Shown here one piece after another: positions 55,137 to 63,051 of a stretch of 64,000 nt of DNA. Numbering within the stretch: the first letter of the stretch is position 1; each line of letters opens with the position of its first letter. The notes beneath the pieces were generated by a model. It searched no databases and had not been told where the DNA came from. It was given only the letters and a program-made list of their open reading frames with translations. The position numbers and the translations under genes were made by a program. The stretch comes from Methanosarcina horonobensis HB-1 = JCM 15518 (lineage in GTDB: Archaea > Halobacteriota > Methanosarcinia > Methanosarcinales > Methanosarcinaceae): assembly GCF_000970285.1 (NCBI RefSeq), contig NZ_CP009516.1:62001-126000 (forward strand). Direction: 5' to 3'.

Positions 55137-56909
55137 ATGCAATGTAATGTGTGTGAGTTCGGGTGCGAAATCAATGAATACAGCAGGGGCAGGTGCGGGA
55201 CTTATGTCTATACCGGCGATACCATAGTCCAGGACCCTGGCATGGGATATCTTGGAGCATATCCTGTTTCCATAGAAACTATTCCTTTGCTTCATTATTA
55301 TTCCTCAGGTAAGTTCCTCCAGGTCTTCAGTACTGGCTGCAATTTCCAGTGTTCCGGGTGTGTGGCTCGCTTGCTGGCCTCAGGCAAACCTCTCTCCCAT
55401 TCCACCTTAACTCCTTCCCAGGTCGTGGAAAGAGCCCTGCAGCAGGAGTGCCTGGGCGTGGTTTCTACACTTAATGAACCTGCTGCAAATTATTACCTCT
55501 TCAGGGATCTTGCAGTGCAGGCAAAAGAACAGGGTTTGCTCGCAGGCTGTTCCACAAACTGCTATTTCACAGATGAGACTTTGAACAAGCTTGGGCAGAT
55601 TGTGGATTTCATGAATGTCGGAATCAAAGGTTATTCTGACAGGAGTTACAGAAGCTGCGGAGTCCCTTCATCAGCTCCTGTTTTCCGCAACATTTCCCGG
55701 CTTTTTGACATGGGAGTGCATGTTGAAATCTCAGTTGTTTATTCCAGAGGAAATGAGGAAGATGTGATAAAGGTTGCAGAAGCAGTATCAGATATCTCCC
55801 CTACCATTCCGGTTCAGGTCATGAGGTTCATTCCCTTCGGGGACGCTCCTATTGAGCTTGAACCTTCCATCGGAGAGGCGGAGAGCCTGTGCACCTCTCT
55901 GCGTAAACACATAGATCATGTCTACCTCTTCAATTCTCCTGGTACGGAACTATTGAACACATACTGTCCTGAATGCGGAAGCCTCCTGGCAGAGCGGGAA
56001 TTCTACGGGCCCATGGGTTCAAGGCCTGTAAAACCCTGGGTAACTTACACATGTGATTGCGGGAAGACTGTGCCGGTTAAAGGGATAACTGCAACCGAAT
56101 GCTTCAATGAGGAAGGTTTCATGGGCGGGTACAGGATAAGCCGGGCTTTCGGAATGGTCCATGGAGTGCTCACATGTCTGGAAGTATTGGACGATTCCAG
56201 GTTAATAGACACATGGGAGAAAATCTCCGATTCCGGAACCCTTATGCAGGTTCACCATATGATCCAGCAGCCATACGCTTATCTTGAGTTTGTCAGGCTT
56301 ATCGCTGAAAAGGCAGGCGAGCCGGAAAAAGGAGAAGAACTTATTTCTTTTATCCGTACGCGTCTGGAGCTTGTCCATGCCCTTGCAGCAAAAAACAGTG
56401 GTCATAAGGTGTATTATTGTATGGGCTCTCCTCTCTTTGCCCTGAACGCTGGAAGAATGGAAAACAACCTTGTGACATTCTCAGGGAGCATGAGCATCAA
56501 TAAGCAGCTTCAAAAGGAAGGAAAGCCGGGTGTAAATGTTTCTCCTTCTTTTATCAATGAAAATAACCCGGAAACCATTTTCATCTCCGGCTTCCTTTCC
56601 CGACCCCTTGACGAGTTCTATGCCCTGTGCAGGCAATACGGCATAGAGGCGGATGCTGTAAAACAGAAGCGAATTTATGCAGTCCCGCCCTCCTGGGATT
56701 TCGGAAATCCTCGCTGGATACTGGGGCTCATGTACATAGCAGATAAACTATATCCCGGAGATTCAGGAATCGACCTTAAAAGGGAAGCAGATGAATTCTA
56801 CCTGCAGTTCTACAGGATGCCGTTTGGGGAATCCAAATCTAACAGGTCTTTTCACAGGCCAACTTCCGGGATCTGGCCCCTACATGTGACGAGGTGCACT
56901 CATGCCTGA
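55137..56909 (+). CDS. Radical-SAM protein fused to a substrate-binding-protein-like C-terminal domain
   Basis: 590 residues, no signal peptide. N-terminal Cys motif CNVCEFGC with RGRCG resembles the activating-enzyme class COG1180. The SAM cluster is CNFQCSGC (Cys68, 72, 75). The TIM-barrel core continues to about 260 (VVSTLNEPAANYY, FMNVGIKGYSDRSY). Two zinc-ribbon-like Cys pairs follow (CPECGS, CDCG, ~280-312). Residues ~330-575 resemble the binding-protein fold (a long helix around EELISFIRTRLELVHAL, NNPETIFISGFLS, KRIYAVPPSWDFG, ILGLMYIADKLYPG), parallel to the lipoprotein two genes upstream. It overlaps the permease gene by 8 bp. Function unknown. Confidence 0.85.
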   Translation: MQCNVCEFGCEINEYSRGRCGTYVYTGDTIVQDPGMGYLGAYPVSIETIPLLHYYSSGKFLQVFSTGCNFQCSGCVARLLASGKPLSHSTLTPSQVVERALQQECLGVVSTLNEPAANYYLFRDLAVQAKEQGLLAGCSTNCYFTDETLNKLGQIVDFMNVGIKGYSDRSYRSCGVPSSAPVFRNISRLFDMGVHVEISVVYSRGNEEDVIKVAEAVSDISPTIPVQVMRFIPFGDAPIELEPSIGEAESLCTSLRKHIDHVYLFNSPGTELLNTYCPECGSLLAEREFYGPMGSRPVKPWVTYTCDCGKTVPVKGITATECFNEEGFMGGYRISRAFGMVHGVLTCLEVLDDSRLIDTWEKISDSGTLMQVHHMIQQPYAYLEFVRLIAEKAGEPEKGEELISFIRTRLELVHALAAKNSGHKVYYCMGSPLFALNAGRMENNLVTFSGSMSINKQLQKEGKPGVNVSPSFINENNPETIFISGFLSRPLDEFYALCRQYGIEADAVKQKRIYAVPPSWDFGNPRWILGLMYIADKLYPGDSGIDLKREADEFYLQFYRMPFGESKSNRSFHRPTSGIWPLHVTRCTHA

Positions 56910-57921
56910 ATGCAGGTATCCCCGCATTGCTCTTGTGTATATGCTGCCAGTAGCCTTACTCATAGGCTCCCTTTTTGTAGGGAGATATCAGACTCCTGTC
57001 TCGGCGGTTGTGGATGAGAGTATGAAAGCTTTTTCATCTCTCTTTTTTGGCACTCCTGCTTCGGTTTCCACTCAACATACCGTACTGTTCAATGTAAGGC
57101 TGCCCAGGATACTTGCGGCTTTGCTTGTAGGAGCTGCACTTTCTACAGCAGGGGCATCTTTTCAGGGGATTTTTCGCAATCCTCTTGTCTCTCCCTATAT
57201 CCTTGGAGTGGGCGCAGGTGCGGGTTTCGGAGCCTGCCTGGCAATACTGCTCTGGAACAATTATCTGCTTATACAGCTGATGGCTTTTGCTTTCGGACTG
57301 CTGGCAATGTTTCTTGCCATAAGTATGGGTAAAGCCAGTAAAGGTACGGGAACTCTGGTCTTCGTACTTTCAGGAGTAATCGTGAACTCTATTTTCACGG
57401 CGCTTACTTCACTGGTAAAATATGTGGCAGACCCTTATGATGAACTTCCCGCAATAGTATTCTGGCTCATGGGAAGCCTTGCTGCTGTCAGGTACGGAGA
57501 TCTGCTCTACATACTGCTACCCATGTTTGTTGGGGCTCTGGTGTTGTTTCTTCTCAGGTGGCGTCTCAATATCCTGTCCCTGGGAGATGAGGAAGCTAAA
57601 GCCCTCGGGATGAACGTGGAAAAAATGCGCCTGATCGTCATTGTTTGTGCAACCCTTTTGACTTCAGCGGCGGTCAGCATCAGCGGTGTGATTGGCTGGG
57701 TAGGGCTGGTCGTACCTCATATCTCAAGGATGATAGTTGGTCCGAATTACAGCCGCCTGCTGCCAATGAGCATGGTTATCGGGGCCTCATTTATGCTGCT
57801 TGTGGATGATCTCTCAAGGACGATTGTTGCTACGGAGATTCCCCTTGGGATTCTCACTTCCCTTGTAGGTGCTCCTTTGTTTGCATATCTAATTCGAAGG
57901 GGGCGCATGGGATGGAACTGA
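56902..57921 (+). CDS. ABC transporter permease, FecCD/BtuC family
   Basis: 339 residues with nine to ten transmembrane helices. Family signatures are VRLPRILAALLVGAALSTAG, QGIFRNPLVSPYILGVGAGAG, ALGMNVEKMR (coupling helix) and GVIGWVGLVVPHISRMIVG, with ATEIPLGILTSLVGAPLFAYL at the end. Moves metal-siderophore, cobamide or heme-like cargo handed over by the lipoprotein. Overlaps the radical-SAM gene upstream and the ATPase gene downstream. Confidence 0.95.
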   Translation: MPECRYPRIALVYMLPVALLIGSLFVGRYQTPVSAVVDESMKAFSSLFFGTPASVSTQHTVLFNVRLPRILAALLVGAALSTAGASFQGIFRNPLVSPYILGVGAGAGFGACLAILLWNNYLLIQLMAFAFGLLAMFLAISMGKASKGTGTLVFVLSGVIVNSIFTALTSLVKYVADPYDELPAIVFWLMGSLAAVRYGDLLYILLPMFVGALVLFLLRWRLNILSLGDEEAKALGMNVEKMRLIVIVCATLLTSAAVSISGVIGWVGLVVPHISRMIVGPNYSRLLPMSMVIGASFMLLVDDLSRTIVATEIPLGILTSLVGAPLFAYLIRRGRMGWN

Positions 57922-58721
57922 TGCTGGAAGTGAATTCACTTGCCTTCTCCTATGGAAACGGCCCGGTGTTTGAGAATGTATCTTTCTCGCTAAAAAAAGG
58001 CGAGGTTATGTGCATCCTGGGCCCGAACGGGGCGGGCAAATCTACACTGATCAAGTGCATTGCGGGAATTTTCAAACCTGCTGCAGGTTCTATCCGAATT
58101 CTGGGAGAGGATACGGCTTCTCTCGGAGAAAAGGGAATTGCCCGGCATATTGGCTATGTGCCGCAGCAGAATGAGGTGGTTTTTCCTTTTACTGTGCTGG
58201 ATTTTGTGGTAATGGGCCGGGCTCCTCACCTCTCCATGTTTTCATCCCCCAGCGCAGAGGATATGGAGATTGCAAGGGAATCGCTTGAGGTGATTGGACT
58301 TTCTGACCTTGCGGAAAGGCCGGTCTCCAGTCTCAGCGGCGGGCAGAGCCAGATGGTACTGATCGCCCGGGCTCTTGTCCAGAAACCTTCTCTGCTTTTG
58401 CTGGATGAGCCTACTTCCCACCTTGATTTTGGCAACCAGGTCCTTGTACTGGAGGCCGTTCAGAGACTTGCTTCCCTGGGGATGTCGATTGTGATGAACA
58501 CTCATATGCCGGACCACGCTTTCCTGGTAGGCAGCAGAGCTGCAGCCCTGACAGGGGGCAAGCTGGTTGCGCTGGGAGAAGTTGAAACGGTTGTAACCGG
58601 CAAGATAATGTCTTCGGTTTACAGGGTAAAGGTAGCTGTCCGGGAAATCGAAGATATGAAAAGGAAAGTGTGTCTGCCCTTACGGGGGAATCAGTATATT
58701 GAAACTGAATTAATACATTGA
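57912..58721 (+). CDS. ABC transporter ATPase, FepC/BtuD family
   Basis: 269 residues. Walker A GPNGAGKST (37-45), Q-loop YVPQQNEV, signature LSGGQ (141-145), Walker B LLLLDEP (161-167) and switch His in NTHMPDHAF. It energises the FecCD-type permease encoded just upstream (10-bp overlap). Last gene of the operon. Confidence 0.96.
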   Translation: MELMLEVNSLAFSYGNGPVFENVSFSLKKGEVMCILGPNGAGKSTLIKCIAGIFKPAAGSIRILGEDTASLGEKGIARHIGYVPQQNEVVFPFTVLDFVVMGRAPHLSMFSSPSAEDMEIARESLEVIGLSDLAERPVSSLSGGQSQMVLIARALVQKPSLLLLDEPTSHLDFGNQVLVLEAVQRLASLGMSIVMNTHMPDHAFLVGSRAAALTGGKLVALGEVETVVTGKIMSSVYRVKVAVREIEDMKRKVCLPLRGNQYIETELIH

Positions 58722-58847
58722 GAATAAATCAATAAACTTAGCAAGTCTTGTGTAACAGAAAAAAGGTGTGCAATCGCCTGAATTTTACTTTCACGATAAA
58801 AGTCCGAACATAGAAAAACAAAAATTAAAAGTTAGTGGAGAATTTTT

Positions 58848-60134
58848 ATGACCTTAAAAAGATTTAACGCTGTAGCTCTGGCTATCTTTGTGCTAACGCT
58901 TATTCTGGCGCTGGCAGGAACGTGTACGGCTGCGTCGGTTGAGATAAGAGGCAATCCCTTTGATACCGGAAGTACGGATGCGCAGAATATTTCCTGGGAT
59001 TTCAGAAGCTTCGGAGCTTTTTTCTTCAGTGCAAATAAGTACAGTAATTTCCTGAACGGGTCAGGAGAGCATCTTTATTTTGAGGATAGCGGGAACAGTC
59101 CTTCCATCGGGAAAGATAATCCTTCAGCCAGTACAATCGATGAAGGTGAATTGATTTACACTACCAGACAGCTCCCTTCGAAGTATAAGGTATTCTCTGA
59201 AGAAGAAAACGTTACAAAGGTATCTTTCTTTTATACGCTGCCACTGTTTGGTAAGTCGTACTGTGCTATTGACAATGATGCAACAAATCTCGCCAGGATA
59301 CTGTACCAGCAGGATGAGAGTGAAAAGAAAACACTCAGGGCAGGAGAGACCTGGGATATTGCCGGAGGGTACAGCCTTACTCTGAACGGGATTGATATTG
59401 AAGGCGATAAATGCTATTTTTCGCTTTACAGGAACAGTACGGAGCTGGAAACTGCGGTAATCTCCACTGATGGCACTATAGATGACAGGATATTTACTGC
59501 AGAAGATGAATTCGGGGACAATGCTTCACATATTTATTTTTTGACCCTTGTAGATTCCGTTTTTGCAAGTGCTGATGCCGATTTTGCAGTGTTCAAATAC
59601 ACCTGGCTGATAGATAAGGACAAGCCTCTTTCCATCGACTCCGGGGATGAATTTGGCAGTTTTGAAGTAGACCAGGCTCTTGAAAACCTGATAGTAATGT
59701 CAAACGCCGACATAATAACAATCAATGTCGATGCTGATAGGAAGACCAACATAACAGACGAGTGGTATTTCAAGACCTCTGATGCGGGAAAAGGAAGCAA
59801 TGGAGGATACGTAATCTACCCCGCAAAAACAATTATTGTCGAAGAACAAAAGCCCGGAAGTTCAGGAACCGGAGCTGCAGGAACTAATACTTCAGCCAGC
59901 ACATCAGACGGCGTTCAAATGCAGGAGGGAAATAGCACTCAGACAAAAGCAATAACCGAAAACACCAGTGAGAAAAGCGAAGAGGTTTACAGCACTTCGT
60001 CTGAAGTCCAGAATGAAGCAGAAATGCCTGTAGCAGCCAGCAGTGAAGCTGCAGCAAGCTCTGGTTTCGGAGGATTTCTGGCTGTCTTCTCTCTGGGAAG
60101 TATAGCTTATTGTTTCAAAAGGAGTCGGATTTAA
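58848..60134 (+). CDS. S-layer-type duplication-domain protein (DUF1608, single copy) with C-terminal membrane anchor
   Basis: 428 residues. A signal peptide (1-29, cleavage near TCTAAS) is followed by one DUF1608-like domain (about 30-315) with VEIRGNPFDTGS, SFGAFFFSANKYSNFL, DEGELIYTTRQLP, LRAGETWDIAGGYSLTL and WLIDKDKPLSIDSGDEFGSFEV, as in Methanosarcina S-layer proteins. Then comes a Ser/Thr/Glu-rich stalk and a terminal helix (FGGFLAVFSLGSIAYCF) with a basic end. The major S-layer protein has two such domains; this has one, so it is probably a minor envelope component. It lies 126 bp after the transporter operon, whose upstream motif GAACATA recurs at 58806. Confidence 0.88.
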   Translation: MTLKRFNAVALAIFVLTLILALAGTCTAASVEIRGNPFDTGSTDAQNISWDFRSFGAFFFSANKYSNFLNGSGEHLYFEDSGNSPSIGKDNPSASTIDEGELIYTTRQLPSKYKVFSEEENVTKVSFFYTLPLFGKSYCAIDNDATNLARILYQQDESEKKTLRAGETWDIAGGYSLTLNGIDIEGDKCYFSLYRNSTELETAVISTDGTIDDRIFTAEDEFGDNASHIYFLTLVDSVFASADADFAVFKYTWLIDKDKPLSIDSGDEFGSFEVDQALENLIVMSNADIITINVDADRKTNITDEWYFKTSDAGKGSNGGYVIYPAKTIIVEEQKPGSSGTGAAGTNTSASTSDGVQMQEGNSTQTKAITENTSEKSEEVYSTSSEVQNEAEMPVAASSEAAASSGFGGFLAVFSLGSIAYCFKRSRI

Positions 60135-60388
60135 AAGAGAGCAGTAAGTTTCAAAGTCCTCTAACCTCTTCCTTTTTATTTTTTGATAGATACTTTATAG
60201 GTTTTTGATAGTGCTTTGATAGCGCTTTAAGTTAGTTTTTTTCAGGTCAATCCCCTATCGTGAAGTGAAACCTTTTTACCTGTATTTGTAGTCGGAACTT
60301 TATGTTCGTCTTTCTTAATCCGGACAGTTTCGGTCTATTTTTCCGGTAGTTTTGTCATATTTGAATACTCACCTCTTGTATGAGAAAA
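60135..60388. other. Intergenic region between the S-layer gene and the small protein gene
   Basis: Contains two near copies of TTTTTGATAG/TGCTTTGATAG (60183-60225) and TTTATGTTCG (60300-60309), the reverse of the CGAACATA word found in the operon operator. No gene is seen. Confidence 0.35.
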
Positions 60389-60390
60389 CT

Positions 60391-60445
60391 ATTTATACTT
60401 AAATACGGTAATAGGATTCCGTGTTCCTATAAGAACATAAGGAAT
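60391..60445 (+). promoter_or_regulatory. Promoter and leader hairpin of the 44-aa protein gene
   Basis: ATTTATACTTAAATA (60391-60405) is a TATA element predicting initiation near 60420. The adjacent inverted repeat is nested: ATTCC (60416-60420) with GGAAT (60441-60445), and GTTC (60423-60426) with GAAC (60433-60436). It may be an operator; GAACATAA inside it recalls the transporter operon palindrome. Confidence 0.45.
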
Positions 60446-60473
60446 TGCAAAACCAGAAAAGGAGATTCGGAAT

Positions 60474-60608
60474 ATGAAAGAAAAAAGACAGAGAAAGACT
60501 CCGGAACCCGTTTTGCATGGGTTTTTGTTTGGCAACGGAACTTTTATCACTCCCGCGGAAATGAGAATCATGCAAAGTCTCGGGGTTATTCCGGCAACAA
60601 AAGCATAA
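60474..60608 (+). CDS. Small protein, 44 aa, unknown function
   Basis: ATG 60474, 10 nt after GGAG (AAAGGAG at 60457-60463). The sequence begins with a basic stretch (MKEKRQRKTPEP) and continues LHGFLFGNGTFITPAEMRIM, ending QSLGVIPATKA. A leader of about 50 nt with TATA and hairpin precedes it. A longer frame starting at 60380 is out of phase, begins upstream of the predicted start of transcription and lacks the ribosome site, so this short frame is preferred. No known family comes to mind. Confidence 0.6.
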   Translation: MKEKRQRKTPEPVLHGFLFGNGTFITPAEMRIMQSLGVIPATKA

Positions 60609-61035
60609 ACTCAAAAATTGAACTGGGAAAGAACACATTTAACAGGGTCAGATAACTTATCCGTAAAAGCCAATCAACCTTCAGAATATCCAGCTGCCTA
60701 TTAATTAACCTCCAGTATATTCAAATCCAATAAAACAACCTCCTAAAAGTTAAACCGATCTTCCAATAACCATTGATTTGCTCCAGACCTGACTTAAGCT
60801 CAAAAGAAAGAGATGGAAGCAAATCAATAAAGAAAGAACAGATTTAAAAACAGATTTAAAAACAGATAAAAAAACAGATGAAAATTTATCGATGGTTACT
60901 CTATTGACCTGTTAAACTTTGTGTTTCTTCTGAGTTCAAGTTCCTTTATTTTATATTTTTACTTTTCATTTTCTGTTTTTAGCATGTCTTTTAGCAGAAT
61001 AGATATGTATACTTGCATAAATTGGCATCTGCTTA
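60609..61035. other. Intergenic region with a 12-bp tandem repeat
   Basis: Four copies of a 12-bp unit (ACAGATTTAAAA and variants) start at 60838, 60850, 60862 and 60874. Otherwise AT-rich; no gene is seen. Confidence 0.6.
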
Positions 61036-61569
61036 TCAAGCCTCATCCTTCTTAAAGGAGTAAGTACTTTTACCTTTCCTTTTCAGCTTGAATAACCTTT
61101 TCCGGGTAGCTCCTTCCATTATTTCTTCTTCTCTCATGTAATGGTCTCTAAAAGAAAGAGTGCCTTCCGGTTTCAGGATCCTGTGCAGTTCTTTCATAAC
61201 AAGTTCCGGTTTATTCAGGGCATGATAGGTGTCATAGAATAGAACTACATCCACGCTCGCTGCGGGCAGGCCCGTATCGTAGTCAGTAAGGATAGTCTCT
61301 ACATTTTTAAGGCTCCTTAAAGCAGCCAGGTGCCGGACCATTTCAATAGCAATGGGATTGATATCCAGAGCATAGATTTTTCCTGAAGGACCTACCATTT
61401 CGGAAGCATCACGGATATAAGAGCCAGACCCGCAGCCGTAATCCAGAACTTTAAAACCAGGTTTTATCCCTACTTCTTCAAGGATTTTTCTGCGGGGAAA
61501 GAAGAAGTCCCGGAACTTGAAAATGAGGGCATTTGCGTGGAATCTAAAATCAGAATCTGGTTCTTCCAT
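61036..61569 (-). CDS. Class I SAM-dependent methyltransferase
   Basis: 177 residues. Motif I FKVLDYGCGSGSYIRDAS (39-56), IYALDINPIAIEMV as motif II, LTDYDTGLPAASVDVVLFYD and LKPEGTLSFRDHYM. The UbiE-like type acts on small molecules. It is shorter than UbiE proper (~230). A TATA-like element (TATATAT at ~61724-61730, minus strand TATA) precedes it. Substrate unknown; not clearly part of the transporter operon since it runs on the opposite strand. Confidence 0.85.
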   Translation of the reverse strand: MEEPDSDFRFHANALIFKFRDFFFPRRKILEEVGIKPGFKVLDYGCGSGSYIRDASEMVGPSGKIYALDINPIAIEMVRHLAALRSLKNVETILTDYDTGLPAASVDVVLFYDTYHALNKPELVMKELHRILKPEGTLSFRDHYMREEEIMEGATRKRLFKLKRKGKSTYSFKKDEA

Positions 61570-61913
61570 GATATTTTCCTCTTTATGGTCAGTTTTCTCG
61601 TCAGTAAGAATTCAGGTTTTTCTCTTAGTCAGCTTCTTCCTTCAAGCTACTTTAAAATTCACATGCTTTATATTTTTGCCTACGGGTTTTCACGATTTTC
61701 ACTGTTCTATACAAATATTCTGATACATATATAATCAGATTATTGTCTGCAATAGCTATCAGACTTTCTATGGACTTTAATCACAGGTGTTCTGTTCCAC
61801 CGTAACACAAAACTTTAATCCGGAATCAGAAAGTAGAATACTTACAAAGTATCATAAGTAAGGTAATGAAGTATCTAAATAAGATCTGTATTCTATGAAC
61901 GGAAGGAATAAAA
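61570..61913. other. Divergent promoter region for the methyltransferase and nitrilase genes
   Basis: AT-rich. TATATAT near 61724-61730 can serve the minus-strand methyltransferase; AAGTATCTAAATAAG at 61867-61881 can serve the plus-strand hydrolase. No gene. Confidence 0.4.
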
Positions 61914-62732
61914 GTGACAAGCATTAAAGCCGCCTGTATCCAGATGAATATTTCACTTTGTTTGAAACATGAAAACCTTGAGCGTGCCCTTTCCCTGGCA
62001 GAAGAAGCGGTTTCAAAAGAAGCCGAGCTGCTTGTCTTTCCGGAGGTTTTCTCAACCGGCTTTTGTTATGACCTCATTGAAGAAGTTGCTGAAACTGCCT
62101 CTGGTCCCACACTCGAAGCTCTCGGCGACTTTTCCAGAGAACATGGCTGCATTCTTGCAGGCTCAATGATAGAAAGAAGAGAAATAAAAGATAGGGACAC
62201 AGCTAATTTAGAAAAGAATGCTCCTTCCCAGTACAACCTCGGCTTCTGCATCGATTCCGGAAAGCTGGCCGGTATCCGCCGAAAAGTACAGCTTTACGGT
62301 CCCGAAAAAAAATATTTCGCATCCGGAAACAGCATAGCTCCTATCAGGCTGGAAAAACATGGGCTCTCCCTGGGACTTATAGTGTGCAATGAACTCAGGT
62401 ATCCGGAAGTTGCCCGAAAACTGGCCCTTGAAGGAGCAGACTTTCTGGTCTCAGCTGCCGATATCCCGGATTTTTATATGTATCCCTGGCGTATTATGTC
62501 CATTTCCCGGGCGATTGAAAATCAGCTGCCGCATATAGCCTGCAATAGAGTAGGGAGAGACAGGTATTCGACTTATCCGGGCGGCTCTTTTATCGCTGAC
62601 GGATGGGGCCGGGTTCTCGCAGAAGCCGGAAAAGAGGAATGTGTCCTCATCGGGGAAATTGATATTGAAGAGGCAAAGGAAATCAGGCAAACCGGCTCTA
62701 TTCTCGAAGATCGCAGACCTGATCTGTATTAA
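61914..62732 (+). CDS. Carbon-nitrogen hydrolase (nitrilase superfamily)
   Basis: 272 residues. Catalytic triad Glu44 (LLVFPEVF), Lys124 (IRRKVQLYG) and Cys158 (GLIVCNELRYPE) all present. The alpha-beta-beta-alpha fold hydrolyses amides or nitriles; similar proteins include omega-amidase and agmatine-related enzymes, and CNELRYPE is near the CYDLRFPE of Nit2-like members. Substrate not assigned. Start is GTG 61914 after GGAAGGAAT. Confidence 0.9.
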   Translation: MTSIKAACIQMNISLCLKHENLERALSLAEEAVSKEAELLVFPEVFSTGFCYDLIEEVAETASGPTLEALGDFSREHGCILAGSMIERREIKDRDTANLEKNAPSQYNLGFCIDSGKLAGIRRKVQLYGPEKKYFASGNSIAPIRLEKHGLSLGLIVCNELRYPEVARKLALEGADFLVSAADIPDFYMYPWRIMSISRAIENQLPHIACNRVGRDRYSTYPGGSFIADGWGRVLAEAGKEECVLIGEIDIEEAKEIRQTGSILEDRRPDLY

Positions 62733-63024
62733 GTGAAGATTGGAGCTGAGTGAAATCTAGATGTAAACTACTTCATGTCTGAAGGTTCAACAATTCACAC
62801 AGGGATGTGTTTTCTGTTCTCTAATCATAGCTTCTTTATATGGCGGCAGTCAAGATCGCGCTGAGGTGCTGGATAGAAAAACTACAATTCTCTGTTCCGC
62901 AATTCCTGTAAGACTCTACCTGAATAAAGCTCTGGCTCCTGTAAAGGTCAAAAAAGACTTCTCTACCTTCCAAATAAAAAAGAAAAAATCCAAAAATTCA
63001 GAAATTCGAAAAACAAAAGATAAT
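62733..63024. other. Intergenic region between the hydrolase and gatB
   Basis: Convergent gene ends. A-rich tail at 62970-63030 corresponds to T runs on the minus strand beyond the gatB terminator. No gene. Confidence 0.4.
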
Positions 63025-63051
63025 TAAAAAAGGTAGCCCTGCCGGGTTACC
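63025..63051 (-). terminator. Terminator overlapping the gatB stop codon
   Basis: On the minus strand GGTAACCC (63051-63044) pairs with GGGCTACC (63039-63032) around GGCA, 8 pairs with one G-T, followed by six T. The stop codon TAA (63049-63047) lies inside the 5' arm, so a terminating ribosome and the hairpin compete. Confidence 0.8.

Noticed and set aside
60380-60655. 91-codon open frame
   Set aside because: Starts upstream of the predicted transcription start and lacks a ribosome site; the 44-codon frame at 60474 fits far better.
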